From assembly GCA_021209875.1 (NCBI GenBank), contig JAGYVD010000002.1, positions 868,001 to 932,000 of the forward strand: a stretch of 64,000 nucleotides of DNA, written 5' to 3'. Origin of the DNA: Rosellinia necatrix. Lineage: Eukaryota > Ascomycota > Sordariomycetes > Xylariales > Xylariaceae. A model generated the notes under the pieces. The model worked only from the letters and a program-made list of their open reading frames with translations, ran no database searches and was not told where the DNA came from. The position numbers and the translations under genes are program-made. Every line of letters begins with the position of its first letter. Position 1 is the first letter of the stretch. Below, piece by piece: positions 20,747 to 31,484 of the stretch.

Positions 20747-23151
20747 CAGCAACACTGAGCACGGATAATGCGGTAGGAGTGCGAGGCATACCAATAATTT
20801 ATTAATATACGAGCTCTCATTTTATGTAGTTCACATTGCATCATACCCATACCAAAGCGATATGGTTCCAAAATCGGGCACTAGGCAACTTTTCATTTTC
20901 AATATAGTAGTCTTTTGTGACTATGCTTCTACAGTGCATCCAGACACACCGCTTAGATGTAGGTTGGTAGTGGTTGTATTGGGGGAGCGTAAGCCTATTC
21001 GGCTAGTTTTCGCAGGTAGGTTGGGCCTACGTAGGTAGGTAGCCCAGTAAACTAGCCTAGAAGTGTCCATAACTAGAGACAATTAACTACCAGTAAGAAA
21101 ACGAATTCTGAGCTTGAAATACTACTCAGCATTGAAGTACCTAAGAGTAACTCTGGCCTCAGTCTCCAATTGTAAACAAGCCTTTCACTCCACTCGTACT
21201 ATAGCCGGAAGTCTCCGAATACCCAAAAGTCCGCAGTTGAAAGCAATGTAGGTTGGTTATAACGTGCTACTACATGCATACATAATGACCTCTGAACAAG
21301 AATCACGGCCTTGACTAGCGTGTTCCCGGATGTTGCGACCAGGAGTCCGGTCCACTCCGCTAGGCATTAATGACGGTTTAGCATAGTTCCATTCACCGAC
21401 TAGTCGTATGCTAGGCCGTATCGATGTTGAATGGCTGTTGAGTTTTTGTCTCCCCTTGTATTGTTGGGCTTAGCCGCGGCAGTTTGTCTCGAGGCTCCAT
21501 AGCTGACACTACTGCCATCTCCGACGCGGCCCATCATGGTGCCCGCCTTGTTCTTACTCCCGGTCATTGAAAAGTCGTTGTCTAACATTGCCAAAAGGTG
21601 AGGTTGCATATCGCAGTGTTTGATTTAAGAATGTTCAAATTGTGTAGGGTGCAAGAATGAAAGTTATTTGTTTGTGTTGGTGTCAAGGCATGGGACTAGC
21701 CAATAGAAAAAGGGAGATCTACTAAAGGACCTACTGTTGCTACATGGGATCTTATTTAAAAATTGCTATATTTTTAGCTTCACTTTTCTTTTTAGCTAGC
21801 AAGTTAGTTATATATGAAGCCCTAAATTAAAGTTATTGTTGTATTTGCTATGGCCTATTATATACAATATTTTTTTTTATGTCTTGTTAGTTTTTATATA
21901 GTAGCTAGCGATTATTTTAAGATAAAGCAATGAGATACCTAAAACTTTCAGTTAAGTGACAAATTGGGCCTTAAAAAGAGCATCTGATTTGAGGGGATAA
22001 TCAGAAATCGGCATCCTCAACATCAACATGGGTATTTCAGACTTTGCTAAATCATTACTCAATTCTATACAAAGATACCCCCCCGACTCGAGGGGGATGA
22101 ATTAAACGAGTTTAACGGCTTTGCGGGCAAACTATGAAGAGATCCAGGCTTTACATACATTTGGATCAGGTGAAAACTTGTCCTAGATTGCCCATTTAAC
22201 TTGGTCCAAGCACAGGTTGACTATAAATCAGGGCCTATATATATGGACCGAAGACGATACCGGGCGAGTCTCGGAGCGGCATGACAAGGTGATGGCGTCA
22301 AAACATTGGAGATTCAGGATGGAGGCTTGATAGCAAGCTATGGTCGCTAACTTGTGGAATGAAGGCATCAAGTTGCTTTTGGATCATATAGAGAGAATCA
22401 TAGGGTGGTATCACCCTGGCCTAGTGACTGGGCTGACGATGAAGCCCACCTATAACTCCCCCATAACTAAATAGATTTTTTTAATATGTTAAACATATTA
22501 AGTAATACCGTGCATTATTGACGAGTGCTGTTTCTCGTGCCCTTCATCATCTAGGGCCTGGGGACGTCTTCTCCCCTTTTTGGTCTCTTTTAGAGATCTA
22601 ACCGAGCTCAGCTGCTGTCAGCTGGCAGACAAACTCGGACACACTTGCCCAGAGGGATGATGTCAGCGCGCACCCTATGCTAACTTGTGTGACACTGTCG
22701 GCTTCGGGCAGTAACAGTTGACTCTACACCATCCATCCATGCACACCAGCCATGTACACTACACCAATCCAATCATCTTCACCAATCACCTTCACCAATC
22801 CTCGTCCCTTGTTTTACGTCGACGGTACGGTAACAACAAAAGAAGGGAAGAGCCAATATACAACGGCAAAATACATACCTAACCTAAATAGGCAATATAG
22901 ACAGTATAGGCAGCCTCCCTCCCATGCGACTTGACTTGTCCACGACGCCTTTTAAACATGAATACTCTCCCTTACCTGTTTAGCCTTACTGTCCATCCCC
23001 TGTTGTGTCGTTCTACCCGTCTTGCCTCTAGCCTCTAGCCTCTTCCCGGGTTCGCCAGGCCAGGGCGTCGTCTAATCCGACTCGCATTCCGACTCGCATT
23101 CCGATTCAGACTCGCGTTCAGACTCGCATTCAGATCAGATTCGCATTCGCC
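20747..23151. other. Gene-poor stretch, about 2.4 kb
   Basis: No gene is supported. A 69-codon minus-strand frame at 21400-21609 has no recognisable motif. An AT-rich segment lies at 21740-21910. A short hairpin (tgggcctacgtaggtaggtagccca) lies near 21026-21050. From 22590 to 23150 the sequence is the likely promoter and 5' UTR of the P450, including an irregular repeat next to its start codon. Confidence 0.5.
23071..23150 (+). repeat. Irregular minisatellite in the 5' leader of the P450
   Basis: The unit gactcgcattc, with variants gattcagactcgcgttc and others, recurs about six times and ends directly before the ATG at 23152. It probably lies in the 5' UTR. Confidence 0.8.
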
Positions 23152-25044
23152 ATGGAACAAATCGCCCGCACTGGCGCCCTGCTGTCGTCGATGGTGACAT
23201 GGCCCATCATCGCCAGTTCCTGTGTGTTGTATCTTGTCACATTGGCACTCTACAACCTCGTTTTCCACCCCCTAGCTGCGTTCCCTGGCCCCAAGCTAGC
23301 AGCCGTCACCCGGTGGTTCGAGGGCTACTATGACGTTGTCCAAGACGGCCAGTACACGTTCAAGATAGCCCAGCTGCATAAGATCTACGGTGAGACCCGT
23401 CGCCTCGCCATCGAGTGTCCCTTCTGACCTGCGCGGGCCTGCCGCCAATCAAGGCCCCATCATACGGATCAGTCCGTATGAGCTTCACATCAATGATCCC
23501 GCTTTCTTCAACGCCTTGTATTGCCAAGAGGGGCGTTGGGATAAGTATAACTGGGCCTGGGATGCCTTCGCAGCCGAGGGCCCGTCAATCCACACCGTCG
23601 AACACAGTCGGCATCGCGCTCGCCGCCAGCCGCTGGCCGCTTACTTTTCCAAGGCCAAGGTTACTGACAAGCACCCCATGATCCTGAAACATGTCGACAC
23701 CCTTTGCCGTGTTCTATCGAGCATTGCCGAAAGAGACTCCGGTAACACGGTTGAACTAGGTGCCGCAGTCACTGCGCTGACCCATGATGTCGGCTTTGAG
23801 TTTATTCTAGGTAAACACTATAACAGTCTCGAAAGTAGTGATTTTAATGTCGCCATTCAACACGCGACACAGGGGGCCGGGCCCTTGTGGCGCATCACTA
23901 AACATATTGGCTTGGTTTTTCCCATCCTGAACTCGATACCGTTGGATTGGGCCATGAGGATCTCAGACGATAAGATGAAGCACTTCTTTTCACATGTGAA
24001 GGTATGCCTACAAGCGCCAATCATCATTGTGTTCGTTTTAACGTAGTGTTGAGCAAATAGGTTACCATGAGCGACACGAAAGATCTTCTGGCTTCCGCTG
24101 CACAAGTTTCGCCGGACGCCGGTGCTCGGCATACCATGGTTCACGAAATAGTCGCATCTAAACTTCCCCCCAGAGACAAGACTTTCCAGCGCCTTTTCGA
24201 AGAGGTTACTTCCGTGAGCGGGGCAGGATTTGAAACGGTCGGCGCTGCTCTACGGTTGATATGCTTCCACGCCTTCAGTAACACCGAGATCCTGGAAAGA
24301 CTACGGATGGAAATCAGTAATGCTCAAATAAAACATGCAAATGTCATGACAGTCAAAGTTCTCGGACAACTGCCATATCTGACCTCAACGATCAGTATGT
24401 ATCACAATGCCGCCCTTCTTATTCCCAAGATAGCAACCTCATTCTCATATATCTACGCTTACGAGATATGATATATATATTCGTAGACTTCTTTACACGA
24501 AGAGGCGCAGCATTTTATTGACTTTTCTTAGTGGAGGGTTTGCGTCTCAGTCCTGGAATAGCGACACGAATGGCACGCATTGCCCCTGATAGGGATCTTT
24601 ACTATAAGAATTTCCGAATACCGGCCGGGACCCCCGTCGGCATGACGACGATTCTGATGCATATGGATGAAAAGCTATATCCAGAACCCAAGTTGTTCCA
24701 ACCTGAGCGATGGTTAGATGGTAATGGTGGCCTCAAGAGTGTGGAAAGAGGGTTTGCACCGTTTTCAAGAGGCACAAGAATGTGCATCGGCATGCAGTAA
24801 GAATTCAACACAAGCTCTAATCCAGTTCCCTAGGTGATGAAAAAGAACAGACGCTTCTAACGTTTCTCACAACAACAGTCTGGCATGGAGTGAAATGTAC
24901 CTCGTAATTGCTACTCTCGTACAGCGGTTCAACTTCACATTCCCGACTACAAAGGCCGAGGATCTCGAATGCGTCAGCGATCAGTTCATCATTGGTACTA
25001 GAGGAAAGGGCCGTTTGGAAGCTGTTGTTGGATTCCGTAAATGA
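23152..25044 (+). CDS. Cytochrome P450 monooxygenase
   Basis: Five exons: 23152-23389, 23454-24001, 24061-24394, 24532-24796, 24879-25044, giving 516 aa, the usual length. An N-terminal membrane anchor ([20 protein letters not shown]) leads into [12 protein letters not shown]. The I-helix motif is GAGFETV, the K-helix ExxR is EGLRLS, the PERF-like motif is FQPERW and the heme ligand loop is [10 protein letters not shown] with its Cys. All required motifs are intact. The sequence resembles the trichodiene-oxygenase/benzoate-hydroxylase-like fungal P450s; the substrate is unknown. The neighbour in the same direction is an NmrA-like protein, which fits an accessory metabolic locus, but no synthase is nearby. 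Confidence 0.92.
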
Positions 25045-25546
25045 TGAATTTCAGCAAAGAGGGGAGAGGGGTGGGATTAAAATGGGGTGTTACTGGTATA
25101 TCTTCGCATGGGGCTTTCGAGTCGTCCCGGAACTGACCTAGGGTGGCAAAGGATCTTCTGTTCAGATCGGTTAGGGCAAAGTGTTCGCTGCTAGTAGATA
25201 TTACATGCGAACACAATCAGCCGTATTCTGGGAATACATGCGCGACTCAGTCAACTCAAGCTCGCTGCGCCTAAACCAGGCGCAAGAGTATCAACGCCTC
25301 GATGTTTCCTACCGAGTACACCAACTCGGGGACCTAGGCAAGTACCTACAGGGCAACTAAGATGTCGCTTATGTGCATAAAATCGGCGATGTGGCATCGC
25401 CCCCGGCGGATTGGAATATCTATCTATCTTCCTCTCCTCCCCTCCTCATTTTCTTCCCCAATCCTTCTCGACCCAACATCTCTCAGCAATTCAACTAGAT
25501 ATATTCCACTTGTCTCTAATTCACATAACTGAGAGCGCTACTCATC
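25045..25546. other. Intergenic, P450 to NmrA-like gene
   Basis: About 500 bp with a pyrimidine-rich tract (25425-25480) just upstream of the next start, a typical fungal core promoter and leader. Nothing else seen. Confidence 0.5.
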
Positions 25547-26695
25547 ATGCCTTCATCCACCCCTGTGGTGTTTATGTGTGGGGTGACAGGTAACCAAGGC
25601 GAAGCGCTTGCTAAGGAGCTATTGCGGCTTGGTTGGAACGTCAGAGCAACGGTTCGGGACCTCGAGGCCCCCAAAGTGAAAGCCCTCACAGCAGCAGGCC
25701 TCCAACCCATCCTCGGGGACTGGGACGACGACGAGGCGCTACGAATCGGCCTGTCCGGCTGCACCAAGCTCTTCCTCAACACGGTGACGACAGTCGACGA
25801 CCTGGACCACGAGCGGCGGCAAGCGGCGAGGATCATCAACGCAGCCAAGGCCGCGGGTGTCCAACAGGTCGTCTCGTCTACGAGTCTCGGCGTATCACGT
25901 GTGTCTATTCTATCTGCCTATCTCACCCGCCTACCCAATTTCTTTCTTTTTTTTTTTTTTTTTTGCCATAAAATCTTAGACGCGATGATTCTAACGAAGG
26001 AGGGGGGCCCACCCACCGGCATCGCGACTCTTGTAGTCTTCAAGGCCACGGGACACCTCCAAGACGTACTCCGGCCGGGGACGCACCTGTACGACATCAT
26101 CGAGGTCAAGCACGACATCGAGGCCATGGTGCGGGCGGGCGGGTTCGCGTCGCACGCGCTCCTGCGGCCGGGGCTGTTCATGAGCAACTTCCTCTCGCCG
26201 TTCCTCGAGGCCGTGTACGCGGAGATCGCGACGCGGGGCACGTGGACGACGGTGCTGCGGGACGACGCGCGCCTCGGGCTCGTCGACCACGAGGACATCG
26301 CGCGCGCCGCGGCCGCGTGCTTCCGGGATCCGGAACGCGCCTCCTCCTCCTCCTCCTCCTCCTCCTCCTTCTCCTCCTCCTTCTCCGGCGGAAGCGGAAG
26401 CGGAAGCGGCGCGATCGGGATCGTCAGCGAGTTTTTGACGCCCCAGGAGACCCTCGACCGCCTCGCGCACGCCATGGGCCGCCGCCCCGGCGAGCTCAGG
26501 GCCGTATGCCTGGACGCCGACGACGCCGCCCGCCTGCCGCCCGCCGCCTTCCGCTACCCGAACTCCCTCGGCGACCGCTGCTTCGAGTACATGCCGGAGC
26601 TCGTCGACGCGCGGGACATGGCTGCCCTGGTCCCCTCGCCGACGAGCTTTCGCGAGTTTCTGGAGCGGGAGAAGGATAGGGTTGGGAAAGTGTGA
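25547..26695 (+). CDS. NmrA-like NAD(P)-binding protein
   Basis: Two exons, 25547-25898 and 25980-26695; the 81-bp intron keeps frame if unspliced, but its poly-T tract and ATCTTAG acceptor mark it as an intron (spliced product 354 aa). The N-terminus shows the Rossmann motif GVTGNQGEAL and the family pattern NVRATVRD, LGDWDDDEAL and VVSSTSLG. NmrA-like proteins are atypical short-chain reductases used as redox sensors or biosynthetic reductases. A Ser run (26341-26385, TCC repeats) followed by Gly-Ser interrupts the C-terminal half between strands, probably a surface loop. The start is the ATG in a good context after a pyrimidine-rich leader. Confidence 0.88.
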   Translation: MPSSTPVVFMCGVTGNQGEALAKELLRLGWNVRATVRDLEAPKVKALTAAGLQPILGDWDDDEALRIGLSGCTKLFLNTVTTVDDLDHERRQAARIINAAKAAGVQQVVSSTSLGVSRVSILSAYLTRLPNFFLFFFFFCHKILDAMILTKEGGPPTGIATLVVFKATGHLQDVLRPGTHLYDIIEVKHDIEAMVRAGGFASHALLRPGLFMSNFLSPFLEAVYAEIATRGTWTTVLRDDARLGLVDHEDIARAAAACFRDPERASSSSSSSSSFSSSFSGGSGSGSGAIGIVSEFLTPQETLDRLAHAMGRRPGELRAVCLDADDAARLPPAAFRYPNSLGDRCFEYMPELVDARDMAALVPSPTSFREFLEREKDRVGKV

Positions 26696-27772
26696 TGTGG
26701 TGATTGTAATTAGAGGGGAAGGGGGGGAAGGGGGTTTACCTAACTTAGATATACCCAAAAAAAAAAAGAAAAAAAAGAAAAAAGAGCGAAGTCTGCTGTA
26801 CGTGGTGCGCGGTCTTCTTCACAGCTCTTCTTGGGCAACAGAATCCCATGCTGGCGCTGAGCTTGTGACTGCAGAATGCCTATCTACGTAATGTTGTCAG
26901 ACTCAACCTAAATGCCAAGAACACAATGGCCCGTTTCAAGTTAGGATATGAATTAATACAAATATATATATTCTTTTTTTTTTCCCATTTATTTCTTCCC
27001 GTATTTCATACCATTTGACACAGTTCTCAGCGGGTCCAACTTGTCTGATGGCTTTATCTAAACCTATGCCTAGCATAGGCACATATGCATGTGAGAAAAG
27101 ACCATGATGTGACAGCCATGCATGTCATCAATGTATCTACGCATTCCTTCATGATGTCTCTTGCCCATGTAAGATCCTCGGTACCGAAAGTTCCTGCGGA
27201 CGCGCAGATGCAGAAGGAGGAGCAAGCTTGGCCGACTTAAAAGTGTTAAAAGTGAATCCTGTATGATCGGAGGTAAGACTCTGCCGGCACTTGGGTACTC
27301 GGCCAGTGCACCTACCTAAGTAGTACCTAGTCAGTTCTCTGGTATGGGGACGGACCGTCCCGAGTGGACTGCCCTCCCCCCCCTTTTCGCCTCCGTCCTC
27401 TCCGACGAAATACATATAGTATGGGGGATGGTTTCGGAGAGCAGAAACACCAACAACCTCGAATCACCCGCCTAAGCTGGGATTAAAAATTAAGATCGAA
27501 ACTAAGGCCAGAGATATACTTAGATAGAATAATAATATAGCAGTGTGCTATCTGTGCACCCAACTTAGAACACCGACGACGACATTATGAACATTCGGAA
27601 GCAAAAGTACATACGCCTGCTTTCCAACGCCTATGGCACATGGCCAACATCCATTCGTTACCGACGCGGACCTGTGTGTGTGAGTGTGTGATAGCCCATC
27701 CCGATTACTTAAGTAGTCCAAAGATCCCGTCTAGCGAGCCCAATATAAAATTCATTTTCCCGTCCAAATCCC
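26696..27772. other. Intergenic between convergent genes
   Basis: It holds a poly-A/AAAAAG tract at 26757-26783 and another T-run near 26975. No gene seen. It contains the 3' ends of the NmrA-like gene and of the minus-strand membrane protein gene. Confidence 0.5.
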
Positions 27773-29197
27773 TCAGCCCCCCGCGCGCCCCTCGATATTA
27801 TCCGCCGGGTGGTACGTGACGGCGAAGTGATCGGTGCGGTTGATCGAGGTGCCGGAGAGGTGCGGCGCATGGGCGGCGATGGAGGACGCGGTGGCGGTGG
27901 CGGTGGTGGTGGTGGTGGTGGTGGTGGTGTTGTTGTTGCGGACGCCCTCCACCGGGTGGCCAGCGCCCCCGAGCCGCTTGGTGCCCATCTCGAGGTCGTA
28001 GTAGGGCGCGGAGTCGTGGCCCCGACTGGCGTCCGACTTGCCGCTCCTCGTCGCGTTCGGGATGCGGCGGAGCAGGCCGCGGAGCGACGACGACGAAAGG
28101 CGCAGGGAGGAGGAGGAGGAGGGGGACGTCCTCTTGGTGACGAGGCCGAGGCCGCCGCGCAGCACGGGCGCGCAGCCGATGATGATGACGAAGTCGCCCT
28201 CGATGAGCGCGAGCGTCAGGATCGCCGTCTGGTCGTACGACGACAGGATCGACGCGTCGCCCGCGAACGCCACCGCGATGTAGACCGTCTTCAGGATCGA
28301 CTCGATCATCGCCAGCAGCGACAGCGCCACCAGGAAGATGAGCCCGGCCCTCTGCTGCAGGGACATGTTTCTAGAGGGGGGAGGGGGGGGGAAAACGGCT
28401 TAGCTTGCGCCGGCGGGGGTCTCCCCCGTGGGGATAAACTCACAGCTTCCAGATAATTAAGGTAGGAAGTACGACGAAGGTGAGGTCGGACACGGTATAG
28501 ATGGCTATCGGATGGTTAGCGAGTCCGTGCTCTTCCTCATCTTCAGCAGCGAGCGCCATAAAGAAGGAGATGGGCCATGATTATGACAAACACTGCGTGG
28601 TAATGGCCCAGTTGACCCAGATACCCGGGCCCAGTCGATACGTAGCAGCCACGGAGTCGTCCCAGAGCGCGTTGATCGGCACTGCTTGGACGAAGGTGAG
28701 GGCGATGAAAGGTACGCTCAGCAAGCACACGACGACGAATTGGGCGATCAGGATCTTCCTCAGCCAAGCGTGCACGCCAAACAGGCGGATGAGCAGGATG
28801 GTGATGGAGAGCCTGGCCAGCACCGACACGGCCGCCGCGAAGGGCGTGCCGAGGATGTTGTACATGATCGCGTTCGAGGCGTCCTGCGGCGTGTGCGGCA
28901 CCCGCGCTTCGTACGTGGTCGACAACGACGTCGTTATCCGGTTGACCACCTCGACGATCTATCGGCGATGCGCCCAACTCCCAGTAAGTATGAATTTTAC
29001 ACACTGTTTCCCGCCTCCCCCCTTTTAGTCAACGATCTAGGTTCGGGATTCTCTCTCACCACAGCCATGAGCATAACCCAGTCGTCCCAGCCTATCCTGG
29101 ACCGCCTGCGCACGTAGAAGCGGATGGCGACGACGAGCACCGCGAGGGCCGTGAATGCCAGGGGCACCCCGAAAATGACGTCGGCATTGGTCGCCAT
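27773..29197 (-). CDS. Fungal rhodopsin-like integral membrane protein (PF20684 type)
   Basis: Minus-strand exons: 29197-29060, 28958-28592, 28504-28444, 28370-27773, giving 387 aa. Seven hydrophobic segments are visible, beginning VIFGVPLAFTALAVLVVAIRFYVRR and RIGWDDWVMLMAV. Family landmarks are the R-x3-R-x2-WDDW signature after helix 1, FVQAVPINALWDD, ITTQSIYTVSDLTFVVLPTLIIWKL spanning two splice sites, and LNMSLQQRAGLIFLVALSLLAMIESILKT. The tail is cytoplasmic, with a poly-Thr run encoded by a GGT repeat at 27893-27930. These proteins resemble PTH11/SAT4-type receptors, but ligand and signalling are unknown. Confidence 0.88.
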
Positions 29198-31484
29198 CCT
29201 GAGAGGGTAGACGTCAACAAGCCCCCCCGCCCCTTTAGTAATCACTGGGCATTTCCCGTGTTCAAAAAAAAAAAAAGCTGGAGTAGATGCTGGGAATGAG
29301 ATGGTGGCGCAAAGACGACAGGAGGGTGCGTGAAGATAGGTAAAAAGGTGAATGTGTAAGTGGGCAATTTGGTGGTAAGTAATAGCAAAGTAATAATAGC
29401 CGACAGGGGCGGACCAAAGAAGATAGTCTAGTCTAGGAAATACCGACGTTTTGGTTCCTTCGGCGGCTAGCGATCCCTTCTAGGTTTTTTTTTCTCTCTT
29501 TCTCTCTCTCTCCCCTTTTTTTTTAAATAAACCTTGCCGCTATGCCTATATCGCCAGAGGGAAGAGGGAGGGGAGATATAAAGAATGTTAACATATGCCT
29601 CCTAAGATTAAGACAAATGGCCGAGTTGGTACAGGCCTAGCGGAGTATAGCGGTACAGCGGAAGTATAATTCTCAGTATTTCTTACATAACATCGTTAGG
29701 CTTCGGGGGTTCGAAGGCTTCGGGGGTTCGATCCCCTCGGTGGCTATCAATTTTTTCCTTCTTTTTTTATACTTTTTCTCGATAAACTTTGCCACGTAAC
29801 AGTAAGAGAAAGGGGAGAGAGATTTGAAAGGGATCATGGTGGTGGTATTGAATCCTTAGATGATAGCTAACATGCTAATACCCCTTGGCATACCTGTATT
29901 TACCTGCCTCATTATATCCCTAAAACGCGTGGTCTTACATCAAAGGAAATCCAGGGCTTTACAAAGCTGGTTGATTATTGAAGAATGTCATCTCTCATAG
30001 TATACCCCACCCGAGACGTCTAAGTCGTAGATGTGCCGCCGTCGCCGCCACCGCCACTACTGCGTAGCACTGACTATATGAAAACGAGGGTCTCATTAAT
30101 CATTGTATCCTGCAACTGGAAAGATCGTCTACCGGAGTCGAGGAATACCAGTTGCCGATGTCCCATCCGAGAAACGCCACCAAACAGCTCAGGTGGTTCT
30201 TGGCCGGATCCCCAAAACAAGCCCATAGGACAAGTAAGCTGCCAAGAACCCCATGGTCTTTTTGAACCCGACTGAAAATATGTTGAAATGTTGTACGTAT
30301 ACTTGGTATACTTATACATAATTGGGCGGTCTGATATCCGTGCACTTGGTTTCAGATGGAGTTATGAAGCGGCCACATTTCCAAGGCGAGGGGTTGCTTT
30401 CCAGCTTGTTGTGTAGGGTCACAAATTCGTCAAGTTCAGCAATGATCAACACCAGAAATTCGGTGGCGTCTTTGGGCGGTCTAGAGGGCAGCAGCCTGCA
30501 TAAAGTCCTAACGAGCATAGGTCTTCAATTGGTGCTTCATCTCATACATGCTTCTGGCGGACAAGCCTTCATCTGCTACCTCTCATGTTGCATCCATATG
30601 CCACCCTCCTGGACTCGAGCAAGCACTGGTATGTGATATTGCATACAGGATTACCTCCGATCATGATCTGACACCGACTCCCCCTCCAGAGCCTGCCTAA
30701 GATCAACATCTTTGATGCATCTGTAAGGTTCCTTTTGCTTTCTCTTACAGAGTCTGCATTAGTATCACGACAGTGTAAGACCACCCTGCTGATGTATAAA
30801 AATACGACGCCATCGACTTCGGGTGTTCTGCGGTGCAGCAGTTGTTATCACTATTTCACTCGCCATTTCGCCGCGTCACATCCGGTCCTTGACGCCCTTC
30901 AGGAAGCTAGGGAAGACCGCTACAGTGTCGTCGCAGATGACCATCAACCCTCCTACCCTGGCTGACGTAGCACTCCATTTCGATAGGACTCTACCGTGTT
31001 CCGGTATGTAGAATAGGATTGAAGTGCTGCGGCTGAATTTTCTGCGTCGGGATATCCTTCTTGACTCAACCGGGTGTGCAGAGAGAGACGTGAGCTTTAA
31101 GCCAATCATCTTTGGGTTTCGGTCTTGGTCTCGGGCTCGACCAGTGCTAGGGGAGATCAAGCTTTATATCTGTAATATACTAGAATACAGCACGTATGAA
31201 ATAATTCCGAGATAACATATATCAATAGTTATCTCAGTTACCTGCTAATTCGGCGATGGCCCTTGTGACATAATCAGAAATATTTGTACTACCCCTATTG
31301 CCAGAATATAGTAAACATACAAGTGAAATGGTAATGCTCGATTAATAACGTTTTGCTCCCTCATGATAAGTACCTTTAAAAGTATTACATTGGGTACGGA
31401 GACCCTGTATGGCGACTTTAGCAAATTCCAAAGGGGTGATAGCTTTTGTCCACTGCGTCTCAAAGAATCAAGTACCTACCCACC
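29198..31484. other. Gene-poor stretch with repeat-derived sequence, about 2.3 kb
   Basis: It contains the SINE-like pair (29430-29835). A 68-codon minus-strand frame at 30312-30518 (ATEFLVLIIAELDEFVTLHNKLESN) looks like the C-terminal part of a secondary-metabolism regulator, but no zinc cluster is visible upstream, so I treat it as an unproved fragment. The remainder, 30520-31480, shows no gene. Confidence 0.4.
29430..29835 (+). repeat. tRNA-derived SINE-like repeat, two diverged tandem copies
   Basis: The second copy (about 29600-29835) contains an A box (TGGCCGAGTTGG, near 29618) and a B box (GGTTCGATCC, near 29726) with a valid T-stem, preceded by a direct 16-bp duplication of ggcttcgggggttcga. 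It is followed by T-rich sequence and a GATAAACTTTGCC...GAGAAAGGGGAGAGAG tail. The first copy (about 29430-29580) ends with a similar GGTTC...CTTCGGCGGCTAGC, T-runs and AATAAACCTTGCC...GAAGAGGGAGGGGAGA. The acceptor strands pair only in part, so it is not a working tRNA. Pol III-derived SINEs such as Foxy and Mg-SINE are known in fungi; assignment here is inference. Confidence 0.5.

Noticed and set aside
25991..26758. 255-codon minus-strand open frame
   Set aside because: It lies antisense to the NmrA-like gene, is Arg/Gly/Ala-rich from GC-rich codons, and has no motif.
27809..28456. 215-codon plus-strand open frame
   Set aside because: Antisense to the rhodopsin-like gene; the poly-Gly comes from its Thr-codon repeat.
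29611..29751. Functional tRNA-Ser or tRNA-Leu gene
   Set aside because: A and B boxes are present but the acceptor stem does not pair properly and no plausible anticodon arm is seen.
30312..30518. Secondary-metabolism transcription factor gene
   Set aside because: Only a short C-terminal-like fragment is visible with no zinc cluster or continuous upstream frame.
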